Shown one piece after another: positions 32,559 to 44,141 of a stretch of DNA of 64,000 nt. Under the pieces are notes generated by a model, which was not told where the DNA came from, did not search any database, and was given only the letters and a program-made list of their open reading frames with translations. Origin of the DNA: Gliomastix tumulicola (lineage: Eukaryota > Ascomycota > Sordariomycetes > Hypocreales > Bionectriaceae). Every line of letters starts with the position of its first letter. Position 1 is the stretch's first letter. The position numbers and the translations under genes were made by a program. The DNA is taken from contig BCHX01000001.1 of the NCBI GenBank assembly GCA_001599755.1, positions 4,588,001-4,652,000 of the forward strand, given 5' to 3'.

Positions 32559-34950
32559 ATGGCCGAAGCCAACGCTGCGAGCGACGAGCTCTACCCCATC
32601 GCCGTCCTCATCGACGAGCTCAAGGTACGCTGAACTTGGAGCTAATCTCAGGCGGGCGGTGACGGCTGCCTCGCCCCAATCTCGCCTGCCCTGCCTTGAT
32701 CTCGACCTCGAGTTGCTAACAGCTCGCCCAGCACGATGACGTTCTCCTCCGTCTGAATGCCATTCACCGCCTCTCGACCATTGCCCTCGCTCTCGGGGCC
32801 GAGCGCACGAGAGACGAGCTTATCCCTTTCCTCGACGGTACGTTTGCCAAACTTCATTCCCCCCCCCCCTCCCCAGATAGTTCGCCTCAATTGTCACCGC
32901 GGCCCCGCGTGCTAACACACTCGCCTGCAGAGTCGGTCGAAGACGAGGATGAGGTCCTGGTAGCCCTGAGCGAGGAGCTGGGCGGCTTTATGGAATACGT
33001 TGGTGGCCCTCAGTTTGGTCACGTTCTGCTTTCGCCCCTCGAGAACCTCGCTGCCATCGAGGAGCCCGTCGTCCGAGACAAAGTAGGTCGAAGCTCCTGC
33101 GCTGCCGTCTGCCGTCTGCGCATATTTTCATCAGTCGTCGCTGACCAGCTCTACCTAGGCCGTCGAATCCCTCAACAAGATCTGCAACGATCTCTCCCCT
33201 CAGCAGGTCGAGGAATACTTCATCCCCCTCACAATCCGACTGGCCAAGGCCGACTGGTTCACCTCGAAGGTGTCGGGCTGCGGCCTCTTCACAGCTCCCT
33301 ACGCCAAGGTCTCCCCGCCCATCCAGGAGCAGCTCCGCCAGCAGTTCGGCCTGCTCGTCCACGACGAGACGCCCATGGTTCGCCGCCAAGCCGCCACCAA
33401 CCTCGCCAAGTTTGTCAAGGAGATGCCCGCCGCCATCGTCGTCGATGAAATGATACCCCTCTTCCAGCATCTCGTCTCCGACGACCAGGACAGCGTCCGA
33501 CTGCTCACCGTCGAGATTTTGACCTCAATCGCCGAGGCCGTGCCTAAGGAGCAGCAGTCGAGCCACGGCGTTCTGCTCACGTCCCTGCGCAACCTGATAG
33601 AAGACAAGAGCTGGAGGGTCCGGTACATGATTGCGGACAGGTTCGAGAAGGTTAGTTGGAACTGTTTCGCCCTCAATCATACTCGTACGGTCGCTAACGG
33701 GGTGTGTGTGTGTGTCTAGATTGCCAAGGCAGTGGACGAGGAGGTCGTGTCGCGGGATCTGGTGCCTGCTTTCGTCAAGCTTCTAAAGGACAACGAGGCC
33801 GAGGTTCGCACAGCCATCGCCGGCCAGATTCCCGGCTTCTGCGCCCTCGTCGATCGATCTACCCTTCTCGTCGACATCATGAGCAGTATCGAGGACCTTG
33901 TCTCAGACACCTCTCAGCACGTGCGCGCCGCGCTTGGCACTCAGATCAGTGGCCTCGCTCCCATCCTGGGCAAGCAAGAGTATGTCTATTGTGTCTTCCC
34001 AAGCGAATGAGTTGGATTAGCTTCTAACAACACCCCCAGGACTATCGACCATCTTCTTCCCATGTTCCTCCAGATGCTCAAGGACGAGTTCCCGGAGGTC
34101 AGGCTTCACATCATCTCAAAGCTGGAGCTTGTCAACCAGGGTATGTCTCATGTACTCGAAATTCACGAATGAAACCGTACTAACAGGCCCCTCAGTCATC
34201 GGCATCGATCTGCTCTCACAGTCTCTCCTCCCAGCCATCGTTCAGCTGGCTGAGGACAAGCAGTGGAGAGTGCGCCTTGCTATCATCGAGTACATTCCGC
34301 TCCTAGCGAGCCAGCTCGGTGTTAAGTTCTTCGACGAGCAGCTGAGCAACCTGTGCATGGGATGGCTTGGAGATACCGTCTTCTCGATCCGCGAGGCTGC
34401 GACGCACAACTTGAAGAAGCTGACTGAGGTATTTGGCGTGGACTGGGCTAGTGAGGCCATCATCCCCAAGGTCATGGCCATGGGCAACCACCCCAACTAT
34501 CTATACAGGATGACAACCTGCTTTGCCATCTCGGTAAGTTTCATTTTTTCTTATTTCTGAACTTCCCCGGCGAGCGCATGCTAACCATGATAGACCCTCG
34601 CCAACGCTGTGAGCATCGACGTCATTGACAAGTCTATCCTGCCCATGCTTGACAAACTGGTGGAGGACGACATTCCCAACATCCGTTTCAACGTCGCCAA
34701 GACGTACGCCGTCCTCATCTCTGCCCTGCGCCGCCTACCGGAAGAAGGCACCATCTACTCGCTAGAGAAGGAGGGCGGCGAGGCCGCGCCGTCGCCTCGG
34801 GGCCAGCAGCTGATCCAGGAGAAGATTACGCCCAACCTCGAGAAGCTGCAGAAGGACGACGACGTCGATGTGCGCTACTTTGCGACGACAGCCGGCGCAG
34901 ACCCGGCAGCCGCTGCGGCCAGCGGAGAGCCGATGAATACGTCACCATAG
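32559..34950 (+). CDS. TPD3: PP2A scaffold (A/PR65) subunit
   Basis: Eight exons: 32559-32624, 32732-32837, 32931-33082, 33159-33650, 33720-33979, 34040-34140, 34196-34533 and 34594-34950, giving 623 residues. The protein is a chain of HEAT repeats from the start (ELYPIAVLIDELKHDDVLLR, LNAIHRLSTIALALGAERTR) through the conserved blocks SGCGLFTAPYAKVS, MVRRQAATNLAKFVKEMP, DKSWRVRYMIADRFEK, RVRLAIIEYIPLLASQLGV, FFDEQLSNLCMGWLGDTVFS and NIRFNVAKTYAVLI. It is the scaffold that holds the catalytic and B-type regulatory subunits of protein phosphatase 2A. The C-terminal ~60 residues after the last repeat are a low-complexity fungal extension (ATTAGADPAAAAASGEP). The intron before 33720 contains a short GT dinucleotide repeat next to its acceptor. 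Assignment is secure. Confidence 0.97.
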
Positions 34951-35275
34951 ATGAGAGAGAGAGAGAGAAGTAATGAAGCAATTCCTGTCATGCCCGGCCA
35001 TCTGTCTCCCTTCTCCCTCTCCATCATGTCATACCCTCGCGCTGTTGCCGCGGCAGCTGGCAGCCGCTCTAGCCGAGATGGATATCCCACGTTATAGATA
35101 GAAAAAATTCCCCCCTTGTTGGCGAACAGGTAGGTTGGTTGGTTGGCTTCAAAGGTGTGGTTCCGGTCACGTTGTGCTACAGAGTCATGATATACGATCT
35201 TGCATCTCCTCGGAGAGAGGAGAATCAAAATTCAAAAAATAAATACCATCAAAACAGTTCGCCCGCTCCCAGTAT
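34951..35275. other. Convergent 3' regions
   Basis: 325 bases between the PP2A-A stop and the EFM4 stop, with a GA dinucleotide run at 34951-34969. No gene seen. Confidence 0.55.
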
Positions 35276-36208
35276 TCAGTCTGTCGCCGCGGTTCTACGG
35301 AAACATAACGTGGTGACGGTCTGCCCCTTGACACCGCCGAACGAGAATGTCCGATACTCGACCCTGCCGTCCACGACGAATTTGTCGCCTCCTGCTTCGA
35401 TCTCCTCGTCACCCGGCGCGAACCATGCCTTGAGCTCCGGCTCGGTCCAGTTGCAGCTCGTGATGATGAAGTACCCTCCCCTCCGCACGAGACGGAGCGC
35501 TCTGGCCTTGTAACCCTCGCAAATGCGTCGGCCGTGTGCGTCTGTGGCGTCGGATAGGGAGATGGCATCGAAGGTGCCCTTGTCGTGCACGACATCCCAT
35601 CCTTCCGCCTGCGCGCCGTCGAGAACCGTGGCCCACGGTCCCGAGAGAACGTCCCACTCGCGAAATGATATGTCTCCTCGGTTCTTGCCCTCGGCCGTCG
35701 ACGAGGCCAGGATCTGCTCCGCGAGCGCGACGCTCTGCGGACTGTAGTCTACCCCCAGCATCCGCCCCGTCCACCCTTTTTTCACCTCGCCCTCGCCCTC
35801 CTCTCCATCATTATCTTCTTCTTCTTCTTCCTCCTCGTCTTCCCCGTAGTCTCGCAGCGAGAACAGCAACGACCCGTTCCCACACCCAAGATCGAGCGCG
35901 GACGCACCCGCGGGGTCGAGCGGCAGCGCGGACAGGAAGGATAGGGTCTTGGCCTCGGCGTCCGAGTCGTCGAACCAGACGGTGCCGATGTCGGCCGGGT
36001 CGGCGGTGTTGTTGGAGAGCTCGTTCGTGTAGAGGCTGTCCCAGCTGTTTTGTTTCGTTGGAAACCCTAGACGTGAGTAAGTCATGGAACGGGGGGGGGG
36101 GGGGGGGGGGGGGGGAGTTGAGGTTGGACGGGGGGAGCGTTGGAGGGGTGGTTACTATTCTTTTGTGCCGAGTTTAGAGGGCTCGAGGTGTTGCGGTGGC
36201 GGTGCCAT
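35276..36208 (-). CDS. EFM4: Protein-lysine N-methyltransferase EFM4 (METTL10-like)
   Basis: Two exons on the minus strand, 36208-36156 and 36044-35276, give 273 residues. Exon 1 encodes MAPPPQHLEPSKLGTKE and splicing (GTAACC donor, AACAG acceptor) restores the family signature LGTKEYWDSLYTNELSNN. The Rossmann methyltransferase fold follows: motif I LDLGCGNGSLLF, MLGVDYSPQSVALAEQILAS, DVVHDKGTFDAISLSD and GGYFIITSCNWTEPEL. EFM4 methylates elongation factor 1A on lysine in the cytosol. An ATG at 36085 in the second frame segment looks like a start but would lose the LGTKEYW signature, so it is rejected. Unusual features are an Asp/Glu-only loop inserted between motif I and the next strand (about residues 95-115) and a 25-base G run (plus strand) inside the intron. 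Confidence 0.92.
36091..36115. repeat. Homopolymer run of 25 G inside the EFM4 intron
   Basis: Twenty-five consecutive G on the plus strand (C on the coding strand), about 47 bases upstream of the EFM4 acceptor. It lies within the 111-nt intron, so its length does not change the protein. Runs of this length are prone to slippage and to sequencing error, and the G-rich strand could form quadruplexes. Confidence 0.9.
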
Positions 36209-36779
36209 TGTGAGGTATATGGATGGCAACCTTGAAGAACACGGATAGGGATGCTTCTGGAGGAGGGTGTGTTTCTTGGGTTTGAGGTCTGGTGGTTTCG
36301 CGATGCGGCTGCTGGACTGAGATGGATGGTGGGGTTCAAGTCGCTGGGAACGGCAGGCGGTGGAGGGCTAGGCAGTAGACAGAAATAATACAGCAGCTCA
36401 CTAGTGAATTTCATTGGTATGTAGCCACACACTTTTCTGCCGCTATTTTGGAGGGGTTGAGGGGTCCATTGAGGGGCACTGGTTACAAGCAAGCACTGAA
36501 AATCATGAGGGTCAAAATAGGTAGCATCCGATGCGCCTTAGGTGAGTAAATCTCTTCATTCGTCAGTGTGGAAAAAAAACCATCCATCCTAATTTCAAGA
36601 CCCCCAGAAAAAGAAATACACAGCAGAAGAACATGCCTTCTTTTCTTCCCAGTAACGCCAGGGCACCCCATAACGTGAAAAAAGAAAAAAAAAAAAGAAA
36701 AAAAAACCATGCAAGAATAGCCGGCCGGCCCATCATTATGAACCAGACAAAGTAGGAAACATAAAGAGGGGTGTATAGC
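36209..36779. other. Intergenic between eIF6 stop and EFM4 start
   Basis: 570 bases between two tandem minus-strand genes. An A-rich run at 36680-36706 (T-rich on the transcribed sense strand) fits the eIF6 3' end. The rest should hold the EFM4 promoter. No gene seen. Confidence 0.55.
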
Positions 36780-37712
36780 TTAGTAGAAACTCTCCACGAT
36801 GGTGTCCTTCATGTTGCTGTTGATGTTTCCGGGGCCCATGCCCTCGCCGAGACGGAAGACGCTCTCGATGACGCTCAGCTCGGTGGCCGTGGTGTCCAGG
36901 CCCGTGACGGCGAGCCAGTCGTTCACGACCATACCCGCGCCGACGACGTTGCTCCCGCGGTTCACGGAGCCGGCGACGAGCGGCACCTGCAGCAGGCTCG
37001 ACAACTCGTCCTGGTCCTGTATGCTCGTCTTGGGGTGGACGAGGCCGCCCTGGTTGCTGAGCGACATGTAGCTCCCCACGAGGACGTTGTCGGCGACGGT
37101 CTGGCGGAAGACCTCGACGCCGAGGACGTCGGCGACGATCTCCTCGGTCTCGCGCTCGAGGTCCGGGTGGATGAGGGCGATGTGGTCGTTGGCGACGATG
37201 ACGTTGCCCAGGGCCGAGAGGCGCTCCTCGATGCGCTGGATGCGCACGCTGTCGGGCAGCGAGTTGCGCAGGTGCTGCAGCTCCTGGTCCGTCGTCGTCG
37301 TCGGCACGAGGAGGCCCTTGCGGTTGCCCGCCGTCAGACGCCCGATGATGCGCGTGCCCGCGATGGTCGTCCGCACCGTCGGGATCACGTCCTGGAGCTC
37401 GGCCTCGAAGACGCTGTAGAAGTTCTCGCTCGCGCCGAGGGCCACGAGGGCGTACGAGTTGGTGAGCGTCGCGAACACGCCGACCCTGGCGAGGAGAAAT
37501 GAATATTAGCAAATGCCACTAACCAAGTAGACAAAGCTCCCAAACCTCCGCCTCCCGCCGCAGCCTTTACATCCCGTCTCGAATTGAGAAGCCTCGTTGT
37601 TCCAAGGGCGGTGCACCAGGGCTGGCTGTTTGCTGCGCGGCGCGCGCGGGGGCGGGGTAGTAGCAAGGGCGACTCACTCGTTGGAGTTTTCAAACTGCGC
37701 TCGGACAGCCAT
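36780..37712 (-). CDS. TIF6: Eukaryotic translation initiation factor 6 (60S anti-association factor)
   Basis: Two exons on the minus strand, 37712-37678 and 37485-36780, with a 192-nt intron, give 246 residues, the standard eIF6 length. The joined start is MAVRAQFENSNEVGVFATLT. Further family blocks are VIPTVRTTIAGTRIIGRLTA, GNRKGLLVPTTTTDQELQHL, NVIVANDHIALIHPDLERET, VLGVEVFRQTVADNVLVGSY and GSNVVGAGMVVNDWLAVTGL. The protein is the five-fold pentein that binds the 60S subunit, needed for nucleolar 60S maturation and release of which licenses subunit joining. Like the uS3 gene it shows strong C/G-ending codon bias. The assignment is secure. Confidence 0.98.
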
Positions 37713-38729
37713 GTTTGCAGTGGAAGTGTCTGCGGTGACCCCTAGTAGTGGAATGGTGGGGGAAAAAAAAGAGAAGGGGTTGTCGAGAGGGGGTTGTAGA
37801 AACAAGAGCTGTTTGTCGAGTGTTGAAGTGTGGATGTGGAATGAGATGCTGAAGAGAGAGCACACGATGGATATTTGAAGCTGTCCACTGTGCCTGTATT
37901 TCTCTTTTTTTTCTTCTCGTCCGCCACGAGCCCCACTTCCGGGGTACAGATACTTTCGACTCATCCATCATCATTTTGGACCAGCCTGCAGATACCTTAA
38001 CCCGCATTACTAGTGGACGGAGGGGGGGAGGTTGTCTCTCTACCTTGGGTGGGCGACATAATAAACGACACTAGAGTCCTACCTGTTATACACAGATCGT
38101 GAAGACGATTTTATGTCACGCCCCTCTACCTGCGCCACAACGACATGATTCGAGTCATCCGCTAAGCTGGTTGCAGCACCATCTCGGGAGCCAGGAACAA
38201 GGTGACTCAATGCTGTGAACCCTGCCACAGCCCCATTGTCCAAATCTGAAGATCAAGACCTGTCTCAATTGCCCGCCCTGGGGAAGCTATTCTGGAAGGG
38301 TGTTTGGGGCTGAACAGCTGCCCAGAGTGACTCATCTCCGCCAACAAAAACGCCGTCGTATTCGGGTCAAGCATCGTCATTTCTCATCACGACATCCCAT
38401 TACCATACAAGGCAGTTCAACCCTCGTCACCAAGTCCCATTCGTCAAGTAGCTCATATCCCGCCGTGACCGCTCGTCACACCCAAAGTCACATGGCTATC
38501 TATGCCCTCAACATCACGTCGTCGTCGTCGTCGTCGTCGTCATCGCGTCTTTCGCCTCCCTATCCCAAATCAACGACCTCTATCCCACCCGAACTTGTGA
38601 TCCTCTACCCGCGCAAACGTCGCAGGAAACCCTACTGAATAGCAAAGAGTTGCCAAGCTCGCTCGAAGAGAAGAAAAGACGTTTATACACAAACGATTCC
38701 AGCACTATTATGGGGAACGATATGCCAGC
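37713..38729. other. Gap between the Gln-rich gene stop and eIF6 start, with a GTC repeat
   Basis: About 1 kb with no supportable gene. A trinucleotide repeat (GTC units, about 38518-38541) lies inside a frame that would read as polyserine, but the frame has no coding-like flanks. The part next to 37713 should contain the eIF6 promoter. Confidence 0.55.
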
Positions 38730-41486
38730 TTAGAGTGTCCAGACCGGAGCCTTCATAAGGACCTGCCGGCCTCGCACCTCCAACGTCACGAATCCCGCAA
38801 ACCGCACCCGGCTGGGCTCCTTGGGGGGTGCTAAATGAGACTCAGTCAGTATTGTGTTGACTCCGGTGTTCGACGCCGTCTTCCACGTACCATTCTTGTT
38901 CTTGTCCTTGTCTGCATCATCGTCCGAATCTGAGCTCGAACCAAAACCCTCCGGGGCCGGCAGCTCTCCCTTCTCTACCTCCATGTGACTGGGCAGCAAT
39001 GGAGACTCAGGGAGTGGGTACGAGATGACCACGTCCCGACTCTCCATCGGCAGGTTGGCTACAATTCCGATGGCGAGCTCGACAATCGTGGATGCGCTGC
39101 TGTCCACTCCAGGAGGAGGCGGGCTGCTGAGATACTGGTACAAGCTCGCCGTCAGGTTGGACGTAGCTCTAGTTGTGAGGTTTTGGCGGTTGTCTGCTGC
39201 CTCTTGAGACTGCAGGTACTTGTGCAACCCGTCAAGCGTAGCCATCCGCCACTGCACGATCTTGGTTGTCAGAGCATCAAACTCCTCCTGGCTGCTCATT
39301 GTGTATGCATTGTCGCGGATGCTGAGCTCAACGTCCTTGAGCTGGTTGCTGAATGAGGGCTCCAGCCCTGGGTGGAAGACGCTGTCGAATAATTCATCGA
39401 CGAGCCATTTGGAGATGACAGCTCGGCCAACAGCCGTCATTTCTTGCTTGCCCGTCTTTAGCGCATCTGTGCTCACATAGCGCTCCAACCAGGGAGGGAC
39501 GCTCCTCCAGTCCTTGCGGATGTTGAAAGAGAGGTTGTTGATGGCCCCATTCAGCCTGTTAAACCTTCCAGCATACTCGTTGTCGTCCAGAGCCGTCCTC
39601 GACTGGGACATGCGCTGGTTGGCCACGGCATTCTGAAGCTGCTCGACCTGGCTTGTGAGGTTCTCAATCTGCGCCTTCCCATCAAAGTACAGTCGCTTGA
39701 CATTTTTGTATTTGGTGACTGGTGTGTGAGCTGTTAGCGGCCGCTGGTTGTTTGTCTTGTGTTATGGCATCATTTCTGGTTGCAGTTGGGGGTCTAAACT
39801 CACGGAGATCCTTGAACGCCTTCTCTCCTTCAGCAGCATCGCGTTCAGGCTGCGGGCTGTGACGACCCTGATCAGATCCATTGAAGGCACTAGGCTGAGA
39901 TCCAGAGTGACCCTGAGGCAGGGGCGTGAGAGTGCCCGACGAGGCAGCGTTTGGCTGGCGGTAGCCGGGAGGAGGGCCCAAGGGTGCTTGTGCCTTGTCG
40001 TCCTGGGCAGCACGGCGACCGCCTGAGGCGGCTCCCGTGGGTGGTGGTGCCATGGCAGATTGCTGACCAGAGGAGTTTGTTGGTGCCTGAGTGAGCGAGG
40101 ACTGGCTGGGCGTCGGGGTCACGTCGCGCGGCTGTGTAGAGTAATCGTATCCCGCAGGCGACGAGTGCGAGGTGTGGCCGTAGTCGCTGTCGTGGGCAGG
40201 AGAGTAATCCTGTGTAGGCTGAGCGAGGGACTCGTGGCTCTGCTGGAGGGGGTTGTTGGTTGCAAGGCGACCGGGCAGGTAACGTGAATCAGTGCGCGGT
40301 GAAAACGGATGCTGTGTGGTTACACCGGCGTAGGGGTACTGCTGCTGTGTTTGATGTGGTTGCGGTACCTGTTGCACGTGTTGCACCTGCTGGGGGAGCG
40401 CTTGCGGTGGCTGTTGATCAGACGGCGATTGATCGAATCGGTGAGATTGAGCTTGCTGGTGTTGAAGCAGAACGTGGGGTTGAGAAGGTGGGGCTGATGG
40501 GTATTGGGCCTGGTTCTGCTGATGTTGGCTCTGCTGATGCTGCGGCTGTTGTTGCTGCTGCTGCTGATTCGGCTGCAGCTGTTGCAGCTGTTGCTGCTGG
40601 TGGGGTACAGGCCCTTGCTGTGCCTGCTGCGCCTGGTGATAGGCCGTGTCGTCGTAGGGTGATGAATCAGAGTCGTTGTTTACCTGGCGAATTGTCGTCG
40701 TCCCGAGTCCTTCTTGGATCGGCGCGTCTCTCTGTGAATCACCGCCAAGACTGTGGCGCTCTTCGAATCCTCCGACAGTCTGGTGAGGCGAGCTATCCAC
40801 GCCGTGGTGGCCCTGTACAGCCCAGTCGGCGCCTTGCAACGGCGGCTGACTCGGTTGCGCCAGGCGAGTGTTTAGCACAGGAGGGTTGCTCTGTCTCTTG
40901 GATGGTCTACGCGCAAGGCCGGCAGTGTTGTCATACGAATTGGCCGCCTGGTGGCCGTGGTGGTGACCCGGGTTGGGCGAAGGCGCGCCCTGGCTAGGCT
41001 GGTGATGGTGCTGGTGGTGATTGTCGTAGTTGGACTTGCTCGAGAAGATTCCCTTGATCAATTTGCGCCGTGACTTCTTCTCAGGCTGCGCCGCCTGCGG
41101 GTGCTGCTGGTACTGGCCCTGGCCTTGGGGGTGTTCTGCGATGTGCGGTGGGCCGCCAGCCTGGTGGACTGATGTATTGTATTCGCTCGTACTCGGGAGG
41201 TCCTCGAGGGACGCTGAACCTATGCCGTACCCCTGCGATTGGAGGTGCTGCTGATGCTGTTGCTGGTGCTGGTGCTGTGGAATCGCGGCGTAGGTGCTAT
41301 ATCGTTGGCTTTGCGATCGGATTACGGCGGCTTCGATCCAGTCCGGCTGCTGGTTCGCATCGGCTACGGGAGAGCTGGCTGAGCCTGCCTCGGGCGGGGC
41401 AGCGTATATCTGATGCTGCTGCTGAGAGGGCAGGTGAGCACCGCCGCCCACGGGCGTGGGAGGTAATTGATGCTGCTGCGGCGGCG

Positions 41487-41521
<35 letters not shown>

Positions 41522-41889
41522 AGTGGGGATGGTAGCGCCGCCTGTTGTTGCTGTTGCTGCGGCTGATACTGATGCTGCGATCGCGCGTCGGCAAAGGACG
41601 ACTGGCTCGAGCTGAAGGTGGTGTTGGAGGAGAGGGCGGAGTGAGGAGTGTTGACCTGGGCAGGCGAGTCTGATTGACCCTGTGTCTGGTTCTGGCTCTG
41701 CGCCTGGCTCTGGCCTTGGGGTTGTTGGGTTGGGATCTGGTTCTGGAGCTGGCTCTGTTGTGTCTGACTCGGAACAGCTCCTCCTGTTCCTCCCCCGACA
41801 GCGACGGCGGCAGCGTTGGGAGCAGCCGACGGGTCAAGGGCGTGTTGGGAACGGTTGCTGTGTCTGCCAAGGCGAAGGGAAGCCCGCAT
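38730..41889 (-). CDS. Glutamine-rich protein with a C-terminal helical domain
   Basis: Three exons on the minus strand, 41889-39804, 39718-38891 and 38830-38730, give 1004 residues. The first ~690 residues are Gln/Pro/His/Ser-rich and disordered, with polyglutamine runs (residues about 115-135) and a short basic patch EKKSRRKLIKGIFSSKS (about 285-301) that could bind membranes or nucleic acid. The C-terminal ~310 residues look folded: TKYKNVKRLYFDGKAQIENL starts a coiled coil (LTSQVEQLQNAVANQRMSQS). It is followed by RLNGAINNLSFNIRKDWRSV, a helical bundle with VGRAVISKWLVDELFDSVFH, and a final RVRFAGFVTLEVRGRQVLMK strand. I do not know a confirmed function. The start is the ATG at 41889 (MRASLRLGRHSNRSQ); the open frame further upstream has no ATG. 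The second intron (38831-38890) is 60 nt and in frame. Confidence 0.85.
41470..41570 (-). repeat. Polyglutamine-coding CAG/CAA tracts
   Basis: On the coding strand this stretch is a run of CAG and CAA codons (ten glutamines near 41493-41522, further runs on both sides) with a short polyproline break. A second cluster lies near 40545-40600. Mixed CAG/CAA codons suggest selection for the amino acid rather than simple slippage. Confidence 0.8.
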
Positions 41890-44141
41890 GTTCTCAGCAC
41901 GAAACAGACCGGTCGGGGAGAAGACGAGAGCAGCGTCGAGAGTCGGAACCACGCAACGCACGCCCACACACAACACAGGAAGATCCCCAATTCAAATCCA
42001 AGGGGGGAGTGTGGAATAGCGGATGGGCGGGGGGCGCAGATTTGGGCCTGGGAGGGGTCCGTGGCCCGGCAGGCAGCTTGCAAGGTAGGCTTGGTGCTTG
42101 GGTAGGCGAATCGCTGGCTGCCGTCAGCTCGCCGTCGCACGGATGCGGATTGGACGCTTGGAGCTGTTCCTATTTTTTGATCAGCACTGGTCCCTGCGGT
42201 CTGCAATGCTCCTCCGTACGGTGCCGAACCGACATGCAGTGGCATGCAGTGGCACGCAGTGGATGGTCACTGGTCGTCGGCCTCCCTCCAATGAGCTCGG
42301 GGAGCTCTAGGAACTTGTGATGCCCTCCCGCTAGTCGGCGACGCCCCTGCAAGCTGCAACGCGACGCTCCAGTGGTGCACGAGAAGGGGCTGATTCCTCG
42401 CCTGTTTTTTCTGGGTCGTGGCTGACTGCTAGGGCGGAGGATGATGCATGCCGCTGTTCCAGGTCGGTCGTTTGAAGCAGGCCAGCTGAATGACGGGCTT
42501 AGAGGTCGAGATGACGGTGCGCCATTGCGGTTCGAGCTGATGGTCTGTGTCGAGTACGAGGTGGGAGTTGGAGGGCTGCTGACGGCCGACGCTCAGCTCT
42601 GCAGAGGAGGCCAACGTCTCCTCTCCTCATCTTACGAAGTGGCGATGCTGATGGGCCCTTGCTAAGGCGGCCTGCTAGGCTGGTTGGCTTGCTTCTACGA
42701 GGACTGGACTCTCACCAGGCTCGCCCCGCGGCGGTACTAGTACATCCTAACCAGCTTTGACTTTGGCATCTTACTCGAGCAGGTGCGTTCCACGCGCTTA
42801 CTCCTGCCCTGGACGTCTCAAGTCTCTCAGCTACCAGGCTACTAGTACCTATAGTACTCCGTACTCGCACTGCCAGCTGATACGCAGGAGAATGACCTTT
42901 TGTGTCCCGCAATCTGGCTTCCGTTGTAGATGGGATTGGCGAGTTAAGGACCTTGGTCACCAGATCTCCTTATTTTTGGAACGCCGATGCTCCATCGAGT
43001 GCGGCCATTATACGATATCGTTCGTTCATTCATCGTCTGTTCTTCCCCCTGCTGCTTGCTACTTATTGCCGCGACGGGAAATGAAATTGTTGGATGCAGT
43101 TGACGGTCGACATATGCATGTCTATGAATAGAAATACCCAGATGCAATATCCCCTCTACCAAGCCACGACAACCATCCAACGACGTCATTCGGCATCGAT
43201 TCTGCTGCATGTCTTGGGCGCCGACGCCTCAGACCTACATGAAGATAACAGAGGGGATACTGCACCTTTGATGAATTGACAACGCATCGGACGAACTGCC
43301 ACAGGTGTCAATCTATCATCTGCAATGCTTGGATCTCAATGCGGCCTGCACTTCATCTTACTGTCTGCCAGCGCTTGCCAAGCGACAAATGACACTCCTC
43401 CCGCGGCGTAGGTTTGGTCTATAAATAAGTATCGACACCACTCAAGGTTAGGGAACATGGTTGTAACACAAAAACCCAGCTTAAGTGTAGGGTAGCGTCG
43501 TGGGCCGTCACCATACCTTAGTCCTTACCTACTACTCGTAGTATGTAAAGTACCTACCTGGAGGGAAGCGGTGCTACCAGAAACCTGACGGGAAGTATTC
43601 TGTCAGTACGGTACCGTCATTGTCGGGGAACCGATCTGATCTCTATTTTGATTACGATTCCCGGGCTTCCTATACGCACGACTTTTTGCAAGAGGCGGTG
43701 ATCCGAGCGAACCTCCCCGCTTCCTATATTCCGAGTCCCGGGCCGGGATTGCGAGATTGGAGACAGGAAAGATAACATGCCCGGCTAGGAAGATGGGGGA
43801 ATGGTGCGATCATTGGCCTTTCATCGCCAGAAACCACACGTCTAAGTAAACTTGACAACATGTTTCCATCTCGCTATCTTCCCCGGCTTGATAAGGCGCC
43901 GTCAAATCGTTATAGGGCGCGCTTCGGGTCGTCGTCAAGCTTTAGCCCCACGTCACGAGATCCGTCCTCGGAGCCGCTTTGTGTAGATAAGTGACAGCAG
44001 GAAGGAATCTCGGGGGCTCCTTCCCCGCCTCATGATTCCAGATTTGAATAGGCATTAGAGGAAGGAGACACCGCGGCAACTGTTGTATTCTGAATCTCTA
44101 TACAGACCGAGCCTTCCCTTCGGACTTCATCCTTGACTGAC
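41890..44141. other. 2.25 kb gap between the Gln-rich gene and the P450 gene
   Basis: No gene is supported. It should contain two divergent promoters. A 10-base unit is repeated three times in tandem at 42233-42262. From about 42720 to 44000 the DNA is less GC-rich than the surrounding gene-dense parts and carries many short GTAC/TACC palindromic bits, as in less constrained fungal intergenic DNA. Confidence 0.55.

Noticed and set aside
36045..36085. ATG at 36085 as the EFM4 start
   Set aside because: It lies inside the intron; using it destroys the LGTKEYWDSLY signature that the upstream exon restores.
38300..38638. 112-codon frame with a polyserine run
   Set aside because: The serine run comes from a simple GTC repeat; flanks show no coding character and the frame has no neighbours to join.
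41890..41976. Extension of the Gln-rich protein upstream of 41889
   Set aside because: The upstream open frame has no ATG; it would need a GTG start.
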